Under the pieces are notes generated by a model that did no database searches, had not been told where the DNA came from, and saw only the letters and a program-made list of their open reading frames with translations. From DATBAK01 sp036787815 (GTDB lineage: Bacteria > Actinomycetota > Acidimicrobiia > IMCC26256 > PALSA-610), in contig DAIQOP010000180.1 in the NCBI GenBank assembly GCA_036787815.1, forward strand, positions 1 through 7,891: a DNA stretch of 7,891 nt. Reading direction: 5' to 3'. Positions 1 through 6,257 of the stretch are shown here, one piece after another (positions within the stretch are counted from its first letter, which is position 1; every line of letters starts with the position of its first letter). A program made the position numbers and the translations under genes.

Positions 1-759
1 CGCGCGGTTCATCTTGTCGGCGAGTAGCACGAGACCCTCACGCAGCTTGGCCTTGCCCACGTCGTCGAGCGCGGCCCAGGCCTTCACGGTCGGGCCGTAG
101 AAGTCCTTGAAAGTGTCGAAGAACTCGCCGGCCGAGCGGTAGCGGAAGACGAAGTGCTTCCGCGCGATTTCGAGCGTGCAGTCGGCGCCGAACAGCACGT
201 CGAGGCGCGCGTCGGTGCCCCAGAGCAGCGGCGACGGCACACCGGCCGGTGGCGGCACGAGCCCGCCGATGACCTTGAACATCTGGCCGACGAAACCTTC
301 GGGCGTCCAGTTGGCGAGGCCGATCCTGCCGCCGGAACCGCAGACCCGGATGAGCTCGGCCGCGGAACGTTCGGGGTTGGGGGCGAACATCACGCCCACA
401 GTCGAGAGCACGGTGTCGAACGAGCTGTCGTCGTACGGGAGGTTCTCGGCGTCGGCAACCTCGGTGGTGATGTGCAGGCCGTCGGCCTCGGCGCGGCGTT
501 GTGCCCGATCGAGCAGCGTGTCGACGTAGTCGGTGCACGTCACGTGGGCACCACGGCGGGCGGCGGCGGGCGACGCGTTGCCGTTGCCCGCCGCGACGTC
601 GAGCACCTTGGATCCAGCGACGATGTCGACCGCTTCGCAGAGCGACTCGCCCATGATCTGCAGCGTGGTGCCGATCACCGCGTAGTTGCCGGAGGCCCAC
701 GCGGCCTGCTGCTTGGTCTTGAGCTCGCCGAGTTCGGTGGGGCTGAGCGTGGTGGTCAT
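1..759 (-). CDS. Class I SAM-dependent methyltransferase (C-terminus cut by window edge)
   Basis: Predicted to transfer a methyl group from S-adenosylmethionine to an unidentified small molecule in the cytoplasm. 253 codons are visible from the ATG at 759. The frame is still open at base 1, and related proteins are usually only slightly longer, so probably just the last few residues are missing. The SAM-binding glycine motif reads VLDVAAGNGNAS at about residues 52-63, an acidic residue ends the second strand (CTDYVD, D77), and a motif-II-like segment (DAENLPYDDSSFDTVLSTVG) follows. This is the Methyltransf_11/25 (UbiE-like) pattern. The start is supported by a strong GGAGGAA Shine-Dalgarno five bases upstream, inside the preceding gene. 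The ATG overlaps that gene's TGA as ATGA, so the two are probably co-transcribed and translationally coupled. The substrate cannot be told from sequence. Confidence 0.9.
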   Translation of the reverse strand, partial: MTTTLSPTELGELKTKQQAAWASGNYAVIGTTLQIMGESLCEAVDIVAGSKVLDVAAGNGNASPAAARRGAHVTCTDYVDTLLDRAQRRAEADGLHITTEVADAENLPYDDSSFDTVLSTVGVMFAPNPERSAAELIRVCGSGGRIGLANWTPEGFVGQMFKVIGGLVPPPAGVPSPLLWGTDARLDVLFGADCTLEIARKHFVFRYRSAGEFFDTFKDFYGPTVKAWAALDDVGKAKLREGLVLLADKMNRA

Positions 760-1307
760 GGTTCCTCCGGGGTACGGCGACCCGTGTAGGCCGCGAGTTG
801 TTCGATCGGAGTGGCGCCGGCGCGCGGTGCGACAGCGGCGGCGAACGTCTCGCCGTCACGCAACGGATCGAGCGCCTCGCGTGCGAACGCGTCGGCCGTG
901 GCGACGAGCGCGGCGGGCGGGTCGTAACGCCGGCCGGTCGCGGTCGCGAGGTCCCAGCCGTGCACGAGCCCGTCGAGCACGACGAAGCGGGCGAAGGTCT
1001 CGCCGTCGACGTCACCGAAGGGAGCGGCGACCGTGCGGTCGAGCGCGCCGGGCGCGGTGATCGCGGCCGCGAGGTCACCGAGTGCGGGACCGAACGCTGC
1101 GAGCGGGTCGGACGTGTCGGGCGGCGCGGGCGCGGTGCCGCGGCACGCGGCGGCGAACATCGCGGCACCGCCGATCATGTGATCCAGCACGCCGCGCACG
1201 TCGAAGTCGGCGCACGGCGTCGGCCGGTCGAGATCGGCGGGCGTGATGCCGCCGACGACACGCGCGAGTTGCGGGGCGAGCAGGTCGAGTTGGCTGAGCG
1301 GATCCAT
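756..1307 (-). CDS. TIGR03086-type DinB-like metal-binding protein (mycothiol-dependent maleylpyruvate isomerase N-domain superfamily)
   Basis: 183 residues from the ATG at 1307. The N-terminus begins a helix (LSQLDLLAPQLARVV) and is followed by PTPCADFDVRGVLDHM, the hallmark of this actinobacterial DinB-like family. H43, D112 and H116 (in DGLVHGWDLA) sit where the family's metal ligands lie, giving a likely four-helix bundle that binds a divalent metal. Family members are thought to work with mycothiol in thiol-transfer or detoxification chemistry, but the role of this one is unknown. Its TGA overlaps the ATG of the downstream methyltransferase by four bases, so the two may act on one pathway. 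The reading frame stays GC3-rich upstream to another ATG at 1397, which would add 30 residues. I prefer 1307 because it matches the usual family N-terminus, although neither start has a good Shine-Dalgarno. Confidence 0.85.
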   Translation of the reverse strand: MDPLSQLDLLAPQLARVVGGITPADLDRPTPCADFDVRGVLDHMIGGAAMFAAACRGTAPAPPDTSDPLAAFGPALGDLAAAITAPGALDRTVAAPFGDVDGETFARFVVLDGLVHGWDLATATGRRYDPPAALVATADAFAREALDPLRDGETFAAAVAPRAGATPIEQLAAYTGRRTPEEP

Positions 1308-1607
1308 GGAACCTGCGTTGGCGCCGCGCCGGGCGGCCTCGTGGTCGCGGCCGATGGCGATGAGCTCGGCGGGGTCGGCACGGTCATCGTGGTGCATGGC
1401 ACGATCGTGCACCGACCGGCAGGGAGCGGCATCGGCTGCACACCCCATTTGCCGGTCGATCGGCGGGGGCCGCGTGCGGCAAACACCCCATCGGTGCCAT
1501 GCACCCGGGCGGCGCGTTGGTGCACGCGGCCCATGCCCGGGCTCGTCGCGCAACGGGTGATCGGCGGGCACCGGAACCCGCCCGGCCCAACACCGTGGAG
1601 ACCGGAC
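1308..1607. promoter_or_regulatory. Divergent intergenic region between DinB-like gene and broken cupin gene
   Basis: About 300 bases between genes that point away from each other, so promoters for both directions should lie here. I see no clear -35/-10 pair. It holds a perfect 12-bp palindrome (1399-1410) and a 10-base word at 1391-1400 (ggtgcatggc) whose exact reverse complement recurs at 1496-1505. The left third may be coding if the DinB-like gene starts at 1397. Confidence 0.4.
1399..1410. promoter_or_regulatory. 12-bp perfect palindrome, candidate operator
   Basis: GCACGATCGTGC is a perfect inverted repeat directly upstream of the alternative DinB-like ATG at 1397 and about 90 bases upstream of the preferred start. 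Its symmetry and divergent location fit a dimeric regulator site. GATCG-containing palindromes do arise by chance in such GC-rich DNA, so this is tentative. Confidence 0.25.
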
Positions 1608-1962
1608 ATGCACGCGAACGAGGAGCCGTTGACGATCGAGACGGAGGTCGGCCGGATCGTGACCCGGGGCGAGGAGTGGGGCGACCAGTTGGTGCGCCAC
1701 CTTTCGCTGCCGCCGAGCGCCGACTTCCCGCCCCTGCTCGCGGGCTGCCCGGCGACGTGTGCGACTGCCCGCGCCGGCGGCCTCCACTACTGGTCGGGCG
1801 GGCCACACCGGCTGGACCGACGAGGGCGTGACCTTCCTCGAGTTCAACCGGGCGGCCGCGCTGCGGCCGGTACTCGAGTACATCGACGCGCAGCTGCCAC
1901 ACCCGGTGAGAACGGCGTGGGCGGCGGCTGGCGTTAGCGTCGTGCGATGGACGACGCGCTGA
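1608..1962 (+). pseudogene. Small cupin-domain protein, disrupted by two frameshifts and an internal deletion
   Basis: Starts at ATG 1608 with a GGAG Shine-Dalgarno at 1597-1600. The N-terminal frame reads MHANEEPLTIETEVG and continues to SADFPPLLAG near 1745. There the sense passes to another frame (LPGDVCDCP, 1745-1771), consistent with loss of one C. It then returns to the first frame (RAGGLHYWS, about 1770-1796) and shifts again near 1797 to AGHTGWTDEGVTFLEFN, consistent with one extra G. From memory, small actinobacterial cupins read roughly GLPDxxCxCPHWGYV, then a strand-rich stretch, then EAGDxYYxPPGHT. The HWG-to-E(A)GD part, around 20-25 residues, is missing here. That stretch carries the first cupin motif, so even a frame-corrected product would probably be inactive. 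The restored last frame stops at 1960-1962, overlapping the next gene's start. Confidence 0.6.
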
Positions 1963-3575
1963 CCGCCGCTCGCGACGCGCTCCAACGTCACGACTGGCAG
2001 GCCGCGCGCGACGCCGCCTTTGCCACCGTCGACACGCCCGCGCTCGAAGCCGAACGCGCCGACCTGTTGGCGGAAGCGGAGTGGTGGCTCGGCCGACTCG
2101 ACGAGTGCATCGAAGCGCGCGAGCAGGCGTATCGCCTGTTCGACGAGCTGGGCGAACAGCGGCAGGCCGGGCAGTGCGCTGTGTGGCTGTGGGAGCACTA
2201 CGCGATCACCGCGCGTCCCGCCAACGCGAGCGCGTGGCTCCGGCGCGCGCGCCGCAGCCTCGAAGGCGACACCGAGTGCGCGGCCTACGGCGCGCTGCTA
2301 CTGCGCGAAGCGGAAGTTGCGCAGGGCCGTGGCGAGCTCGACCACGCGTCAGCGCTCGCGACCGAGGTGATCGCGCTCGCCCGCGATCTGCGGTCGGTCG
2401 ACCTCGAGGCCGAAGCACTGCAGACGAAGGGCCGCGTGCTCATCGAGCAGGGCGACGTCGCCGAGGGCATGGGCCACCTCGACGAGGCGATGCTGTTCGC
2501 GGTCGAGGGCCGGCTCGGTCCGTACTCGACCGGCAAGGTGTACTGCAGCCTCATTAGCGCATGCGAAGACGTGGGCGACTACGACCGCGCCGCCGAGTGG
2601 ACCGAGGCGACGATGCGCTGGGCCGACCGGCATCCGTTCGCGATCTTCCCCGGCATCTGCCGCGTGCACCGCGCGGTCGTACTGAAGCGCCGCGGTGACC
2701 TCGCCGAAGCCGAGCGCGAGGCAGCGCTCGCGTGCGAAGAGCTCGCGCACAGCCACGTAGGCAACAGCGCCGCTGCTTACGCGGAGGTGGGCGACATCCG
2801 GCGTCGCCTCGGTCAGCTCGACGAATCAGAGGCCGCGTTCGCGCGTGCCCAGGAGATCAGCGGACAGGCGTGCGCACCGCTCGCGCTGCTGCGGCTCGCG
2901 CAAGGACGGGTCGACGCGGCGCGCGCCATTCTCACCAGCTGCGTGCGCAACACGACCAACCCGCTCTCCCGCGCGGCGCTGCTCCCGGCGTTGGCGCACG
3001 TCGCGATCGCAGCGGGCGACCTCGACGCGGCGCGGGACGCGTCGGTCGAGCTCGACCAGATCGCGGCCGACTACGCGAACCCGGAGCACGCGGCCGCGGC
3101 GCTGTCGACGCGCGGACGGCTGCAACTCGCCCAAGGCGACGCCCCCGCCGCGTGCGACACGTTGTGGAACACGGTCGACCGGTGGCGTGACCTCAACGTC
3201 CCCTACGAGGTCGCGACCGCGCGGACGCTGCTCGGCCAGGCGCTGCGCGAGGCGGGCGACGAGGATGCGGCCACCGAGTCATTCGCGGCCGCGGCAGAGC
3301 TGTTCGACCAGATCGGCGCCCGGCTCGACGCGCAGCGACTCACCGATGGTGCCCCGTCGCCGGTGCTGCCGGCCGGGCTGACCGAACGCGAAGTCGAGGT
3401 ACTACAACTCGTCGCGGCCGGACTCACCAACAACGAGATCGCGAGCGCGCTCTATCTGAGCGCGAAGACGGTGTCACGCCACCTGTCGAACATGTTCACC
3501 AAGATCGGCGTGACGTCACGCGCCGGCGCAACCGCGTTCGCGTTCAAGCACGGGCTCGTGCAGGCGCGCCCCTAA
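1947..3575 (+). CDS. TPR-repeat LuxR-family transcriptional regulator
   Basis: 542 residues. The C-terminal segment from about residue 478 to 538 is a typical LuxR/GerE DNA-binding domain: LTEREVEVLQLVAAGLTNNEIA, then LSAKTVSRHLSNMFTKIGV with the recognition helix. The preceding 470 or so residues are Ala/Leu/Glu-rich helical repeats with TPR spacing, such as AQGRGELDHASALATEVIALA, EQGDVAEGMGHLDEAM, RRGDLAEAEREAALACEELA and AAGDLDAARDASVELD. These probably bind a protein or small ligand. There is no Walker-A ATPase domain as in MalT/LAL regulators and no receiver domain. A cytoplasmic DNA-binding activator or repressor is predicted. No Shine-Dalgarno is visible before ATG 1947, so the transcript may be leaderless, or translation may depend on the cupin frame that overlaps it. 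The targets are unknown, with the neighbouring divergent genes as natural candidates. Confidence 0.92.
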   Translation: MDDALTAARDALQRHDWQAARDAAFATVDTPALEAERADLLAEAEWWLGRLDECIEAREQAYRLFDELGEQRQAGQCAVWLWEHYAITARPANASAWLRRARRSLEGDTECAAYGALLLREAEVAQGRGELDHASALATEVIALARDLRSVDLEAEALQTKGRVLIEQGDVAEGMGHLDEAMLFAVEGRLGPYSTGKVYCSLISACEDVGDYDRAAEWTEATMRWADRHPFAIFPGICRVHRAVVLKRRGDLAEAEREAALACEELAHSHVGNSAAAYAEVGDIRRRLGQLDESEAAFARAQEISGQACAPLALLRLAQGRVDAARAILTSCVRNTTNPLSRAALLPALAHVAIAAGDLDAARDASVELDQIAADYANPEHAAAALSTRGRLQLAQGDAPAACDTLWNTVDRWRDLNVPYEVATARTLLGQALREAGDEDAATESFAAAAELFDQIGARLDAQRLTDGAPSPVLPAGLTEREVEVLQLVAAGLTNNEIASALYLSAKTVSRHLSNMFTKIGVTSRAGATAFAFKHGLVQARP

Positions 3576-3641
3576 CCGCGCAGCCGCTTTCTCGTGCTCG
3601 ATGTCGTGGTCCGTCACGGGACGGTGGAAGTATGGAGTTGG

Positions 3642-3661
3642 CCCGCGATCTTGGACGCGGG
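3642..3661 (+). terminator. Candidate terminator hairpin after the LuxR gene
   Basis: CCCGCG and CGCGGG arms enclose an eight-base loop about 65 bases after the LuxR stop, followed by TTCTTGTG, a weak T-rich tail. Because the flanking genes converge, it could end transcription from either side. The stem is short and the tail poor, so support is limited. Confidence 0.3.
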
Positions 3662-3672
3662 TTCTTGTGACG

Positions 3673-3690
3673 TGGAGTTACACCACTCCA
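3673..3690. repeat. Inverted repeat TGGAGT-N6-ACTCCA, possible insertion-sequence end remnant
   Basis: Six-base arms flank TACACC. Read on the minus strand from about 3708 to 3670, the context (GGGTCGTGTCCC, then GGTGTAACTCCACG) resembles from memory the terminal repeats of IS256-type elements. No transposase and no second end are visible, so this is only a hint. Confidence 0.2.
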
Positions 3691-3875
3691 AGGGACACGA
3701 CCCTCACCCGAGTGGCCCATCACTGGTCTGCCGGCAACGCCGGGAAGCACCTTGACAACACATAGGAGCATCAATCTGCGTGGCAAGGTCGGAGGGGGGG
3801 CTTTCGCGCCAAGTACATGCGAACCGTGGGAAAGCGTGGCTCATTGCCGCCTGAGCGCTGCGAGTCGCTGCGGGT

Positions 3876-4464
3876 CTATATCCAGCGGCTCAAAGAACGT
3901 GCATTGCGCCGGAAAGCCTCGACGACGTCGGGGTCGAAGAGGCGGCCGGCGTTGGCAACCAGGTGTTCCATCGCGTCGGCTGACGTGTAACTGTTGGGAC
4001 GGTAGGCACGAGGGTGCGTCAATGCGTCGTACACGTCGACGACCGCGACGATGCGCCCGGCCAAGGGAATCTCGGTGCCTGTCAGGCCGTCGGGGTAGCC
4101 GCTGCCGTCCCAGCGCTCGTGGTGTGCACGAACGGCGGCGGCGATGGGCGNNNNNNNNNNGCGAGATTGTTCGCAGGAGATCGGAACCTACCGATGGGTG
4201 GCGTTGCACCTGAGCCCATTCGTCGGGTGTGAGCGGGCCTCGTTTGCTGAGGATCTGTTCTGGTACGGCGAGCTTGCCGAGATCGTGGAGCAATCCGGCC
4301 CAGTGGACGACTTCGAGATCCGCGCCGGAAAGTTCGCGTTCTACTCCGATTGCGCGTGCGATCGCGCCGACGCGTTCGGAGTGTTCGGCGGTACCACGGT
4401 GGTAGACGGCCATCGCGTTCTCGAACGCCGGTAGCAGGTTTGGAAGCCTCAATGTCTCCGGCAT
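3876..4464 (-). CDS. HD-GYP domain cyclic-di-GMP phosphodiesterase (contains a 10-N gap)
   Basis: A compact stand-alone HD-GYP protein of about 195 residues that should hydrolyse c-di-GMP. Visible motifs are HRGTAEHSERV (H28), the HD pair in LLHDLGKLAVPEQIL (H60, D61, K64), HPSVG (H89), HHERWDGSGYPDGLTG (H114, H115 and the GYP signature) and VVDVYDALTHPRAYR (D143). All expected metal and catalytic positions are present, so the enzyme looks active. The N run at 4151-4160 lies between LLRTIS and PIAAAVRAHHE. Joining these two parts in frame needs a gap length divisible by three. Nine bases, or four codons spanning it, would match normal family spacing, so the printed ten Ns break the frame artificially. 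The ATG at 4464 comes four bases after the stop of the upstream diguanylate cyclase, with only a weak Shine-Dalgarno, so coupling is likely. Confidence 0.88.
4151..4160. other. Assembly gap (10 N) inside the HD-GYP gene
   Basis: The reading frame differs on the two sides by one base, so the true length is not ten. Lengths that are multiples of three restore one continuous HD-GYP domain. Confidence 0.9.
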
Positions 4465-4468
4465 GAGC

Positions 4469-5146
4469 TCACGCGGGGGTGGTGAGGTTCGGCTGAATCC
4501 GCTCGGGCGAGTCGACCGCGACGATGACACGGTTGCGCCCGGCGGCCTTCGCGGCGAGGAGTGCGTGGTCGGCGACGGCGACGACTTCGTCGAAGGTGTC
4601 GGCGTCGCCTGACGATGCAAGACCGAAGCTGACCGTGAAAGGGGGAACGCGGCCGGTCGTGAGGGCGAGCGCGAGGCGCTCGCGCACGCGTTCGAGCACG
4701 GCGGTGGCAGTGTCGGTACCGCAGTCGGGCAAGACGACGACGAACTCTTCGCCGCCGTAACGTGCGGCGATGTCATTCGGTCGTATGGCGTCGCGCAGAA
4801 CTCGCGAGAACAGGCGCAGCGCTTGGTCGCCGGCTTCGTGGCCGTGGGTGTCGTTCAGGATCTTGAAGTGGTCGAGATCTGCGTAGGCGAGCGCGTACGG
4901 AGAGTCTTCTCGTTGGAGGTCGTGCACTTGGTTTTCGAGGCTGCGGCGGTTCAACAGTCCCGTCAGCGGGNNNNNNNNNNCGAAGGCACGCAGCAGTCCG
5001 ATGCGTTCGGACGCCTGACGCGCCGTGCTCTCGAGGTAGTAGAGGTCGGCTTCGGTCGGCGGCTCGTTGTCGGGTCCGGTTGCGTGCATCACCCCAACCG
5101 TCTTGCCCGCGATGCTGATCGGCGCGCAGGCCGCGGCACAGCGCCC
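4469..5146 (-). pseudogene. Diguanylate cyclase, C-terminal part: end of GAF-like domain plus GGDEF domain
   Basis: This is the catalytic end of a sensor diguanylate cyclase that condenses two GTP into c-di-GMP. The frame begins RCAAACAPISIAGKTVGVMHATG, the last strands of a GAF-like domain, and continues through a helix (TARQASERIGLLRAF) that crosses an N gap into PLTGLLNRR, the start of GGDEF. Active-site features are intact: YADLDHFKILNDTHGHEAGD, then RYGGEEF, with the inhibitory I-site RPND exactly five residues before GGEEF. It ends SPERIQPNLTTPA. An open frame extends upstream to about 5233, but its first 30 residues are not GAF-like. The true continuation lies in the next frame (5144-5649), one base off, so this piece is probably the 3' part of a larger gene. 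The HD-GYP gene starts four bases after its TGA. Confidence 0.82.
4971..4980. other. Assembly gap (10 N) inside the GGDEF gene
   Basis: The gap sits between the GAF-to-GGDEF linker helix (ending LRAF) and PLTGLLNRR. Ten bases keep the frame, but related proteins usually have more than four residues before the conserved D of DPLTGLLNRR. The real gap may therefore be longer by a multiple of three. Confidence 0.85.
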
Positions 5147-5649
5147 GAGGGACGCCTCTGGAGGTAGGGACAGGCGTCGATGGCACGGCTCGTCGGGAAC
5201 ACGAGGGTGCGGCCCCGCCCCGTCGCCGGGCAATCGAGTGGCGACACAACCCCGCAGCCACTGCGCTCTTCCGTGTCGCCGCTGCCGGCGTTGAGCGTTT
5301 GGTGGAAATGCGCGCGGCTCGAGTCGGCGACGAGCATCTCGACCTGGAGACGCGGGACCGCTTCCGGCAGCGCCACACTCACGATGCCGTAGACGTCCGG
5401 TTCCGCTTTCGACATCTCCAGGGCACGTTGCAGCGATGTGTCGAACGCCTGGCGGTGCGCGTCGGTGCGATCTCGCTGTTCCCGCCGTCGCGCCCGCTGA
5501 CCCAACACGAAGGCTGCGAACAACGCTGCGACAACTGCCAGCGCGTCCACGACGAGAACCACGACGTGACCGCCGACGAGATTCGTATCGGCCTGCTGCA
5601 GGTCGAGATCTCTGACACTGCGCATCTGCCTCTCCGCGGTCGCGGTCAC
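5144..5649 (-). pseudogene. Diguanylate cyclase, middle part: second TM helix and Cys-rich GAF-like sensor domain
   Basis: The segment can be read from a GTG at 5649, but it is in the same frame as the preceding piece and separated from it only by TAG and GCG, so it is probably an internal part of one protein. It begins with the last extracytoplasmic helix (ERQMRSVRDLDLQQ). A membrane helix follows at about residues 28-50 (HVVVLVVDALAVVAALFAAFVLG), then basic QRARRR and a cytoplasmic linker. A GAF-like domain starts near residue 85 (VYGIVSVALPEAVPRLQVEML). Cysteines occur at 132 (SGCGVV), 140 (LDCPA) and 160 (DACPYL), with two more just past the frameshift (RCAAAC). Near 5144-5146 the sense passes to the next frame. 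One extra G in the minus-strand GGG run would join RRPSG to RCAAAC and complete the domain. Confidence 0.72.
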
Positions 5650-5652
5650 CGC

Positions 5653-6171
5653 CTACAGCCGCGCGAACGCCACCCGTTCCGCGGCGATCGCCGCGACAAC
5701 AACGGCAGTCTGCCGCCCCGAAGCAACCAGACCCAGGCCCGCCGTCGCCTTCTTGAACGCCGCCCCAGCGGACTTGAAGTCCTCGGCAGTGCCGATCAGA
5801 CCCATCGCCGGCAAGGTCGTCGCGACCGCGTGCGCGTCGGCCGACACCGCGACACCAAGTGCTCCAGCGTGGGCAATGTCCGACGGTGACGCAGCCGCGA
5901 GGCCCGCCAAGCGCGGCTCCACAAAGATCTGAAGATCCGCCAACGACGTGTGCAAATCCGCGATCTGCTGAAAGGCCAGATCGTCGGCACGGAGAGAATC
6001 AACCTCGCTGCGCACCCGCAGCAACGGGATCGAGCTGATGACCGCGGAACCCGCGATCGCAACCAACCCGACCGCGCAGAACATCCAGATCCGCCGGCGC
6101 GCTCGTAACGGCCCCCGGTCCTCGCCGCGCGCACCGATTCGGCTCATCGGCGCCTGCCCACCTCTCTGCAT
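5653..6171 (-). pseudogene. Diguanylate cyclase, N-terminal part: first TM helix and extracytoplasmic helical sensor
   Basis: 172 residues from the ATG at 6171. A second ATG at 6147 (MSRIGARGED) is equally plausible and has a weak AGG-type site upstream. A basic N-terminus (RARRR) precedes a membrane helix at about 29-51 (WMFCAVGLVAIAGSAVISSIP). An alanine-rich helical region (SEVDSLRADDLAFQQIADLH onward) then resembles the four-helix-bundle sensors of chemoreceptors and GGDEF proteins. It ends AERVAFARL with TAG at 5655-5653. The frame continues straight through the TAG into the helix and second membrane span of the next piece, so this is best read as the N-terminus of one 567-residue sensor cyclase broken by a nonsense codon. 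Alone it would be a membrane protein with no output domain. Confidence 0.72.
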
Positions 6172-6257
6172 CGGTCAACGCGCCATCCGCGTGAGTAACG
6201 ACGCGGCGTCGGCGACAGCCCAGCTCCTCACGTCACTCTCATCTCATCGTCCCAGGC

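Larger units (their letters stand above)
3576..3875. other. Intergenic region between convergent genes
   Basis: About 300 bases separate the LuxR gene and the HD-GYP gene, whose 3' ends face each other. I find no supported gene. The region holds three short hairpins (3642-3661, 3673-3690, and 3731-3743 with stem CCGGC), a run of seven Gs at 3794-3800, and a stretch that resembles an insertion-sequence end. Composition is locally less GC-rich than the flanking genes, notably around 3750-3775. Confidence 0.5.

Noticed and set aside
38..1168. A 376-codon minus-strand open frame over the methyltransferase
   Set aside because: Arg/Pro/Ser-rich product in the wrong frame. The SAM-binding motif and Shine-Dalgarno belong to the other minus-strand frame.
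798..1937. A 379-codon plus-strand open frame ending with the cupin frame
   Set aside because: Its first two thirds are antisense to the methyltransferase partner gene. Only the part from ATG 1608, with its Shine-Dalgarno, makes sense.
756..2198. A 480-codon minus-strand open frame running from the DinB-like gene through the cupin and into the LuxR gene
   Set aside because: Only the part from 1307 (or at most 1397) downward resembles a protein. The upstream part is Arg/Pro/Ala-rich shadow sequence antisense to other genes.
3752..3757. TTGACA resembling a -35 promoter box
   Set aside because: No -10 element at 16-18 bases. The best AT-rich hexamers lie at 12-14 bases, and no gene starts downstream on plus.
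3752..4213. A 153-codon plus-strand open frame across the first N gap
   Set aside because: Antisense to the well-supported HD-GYP gene, and its product is Arg-rich low-complexity sequence.
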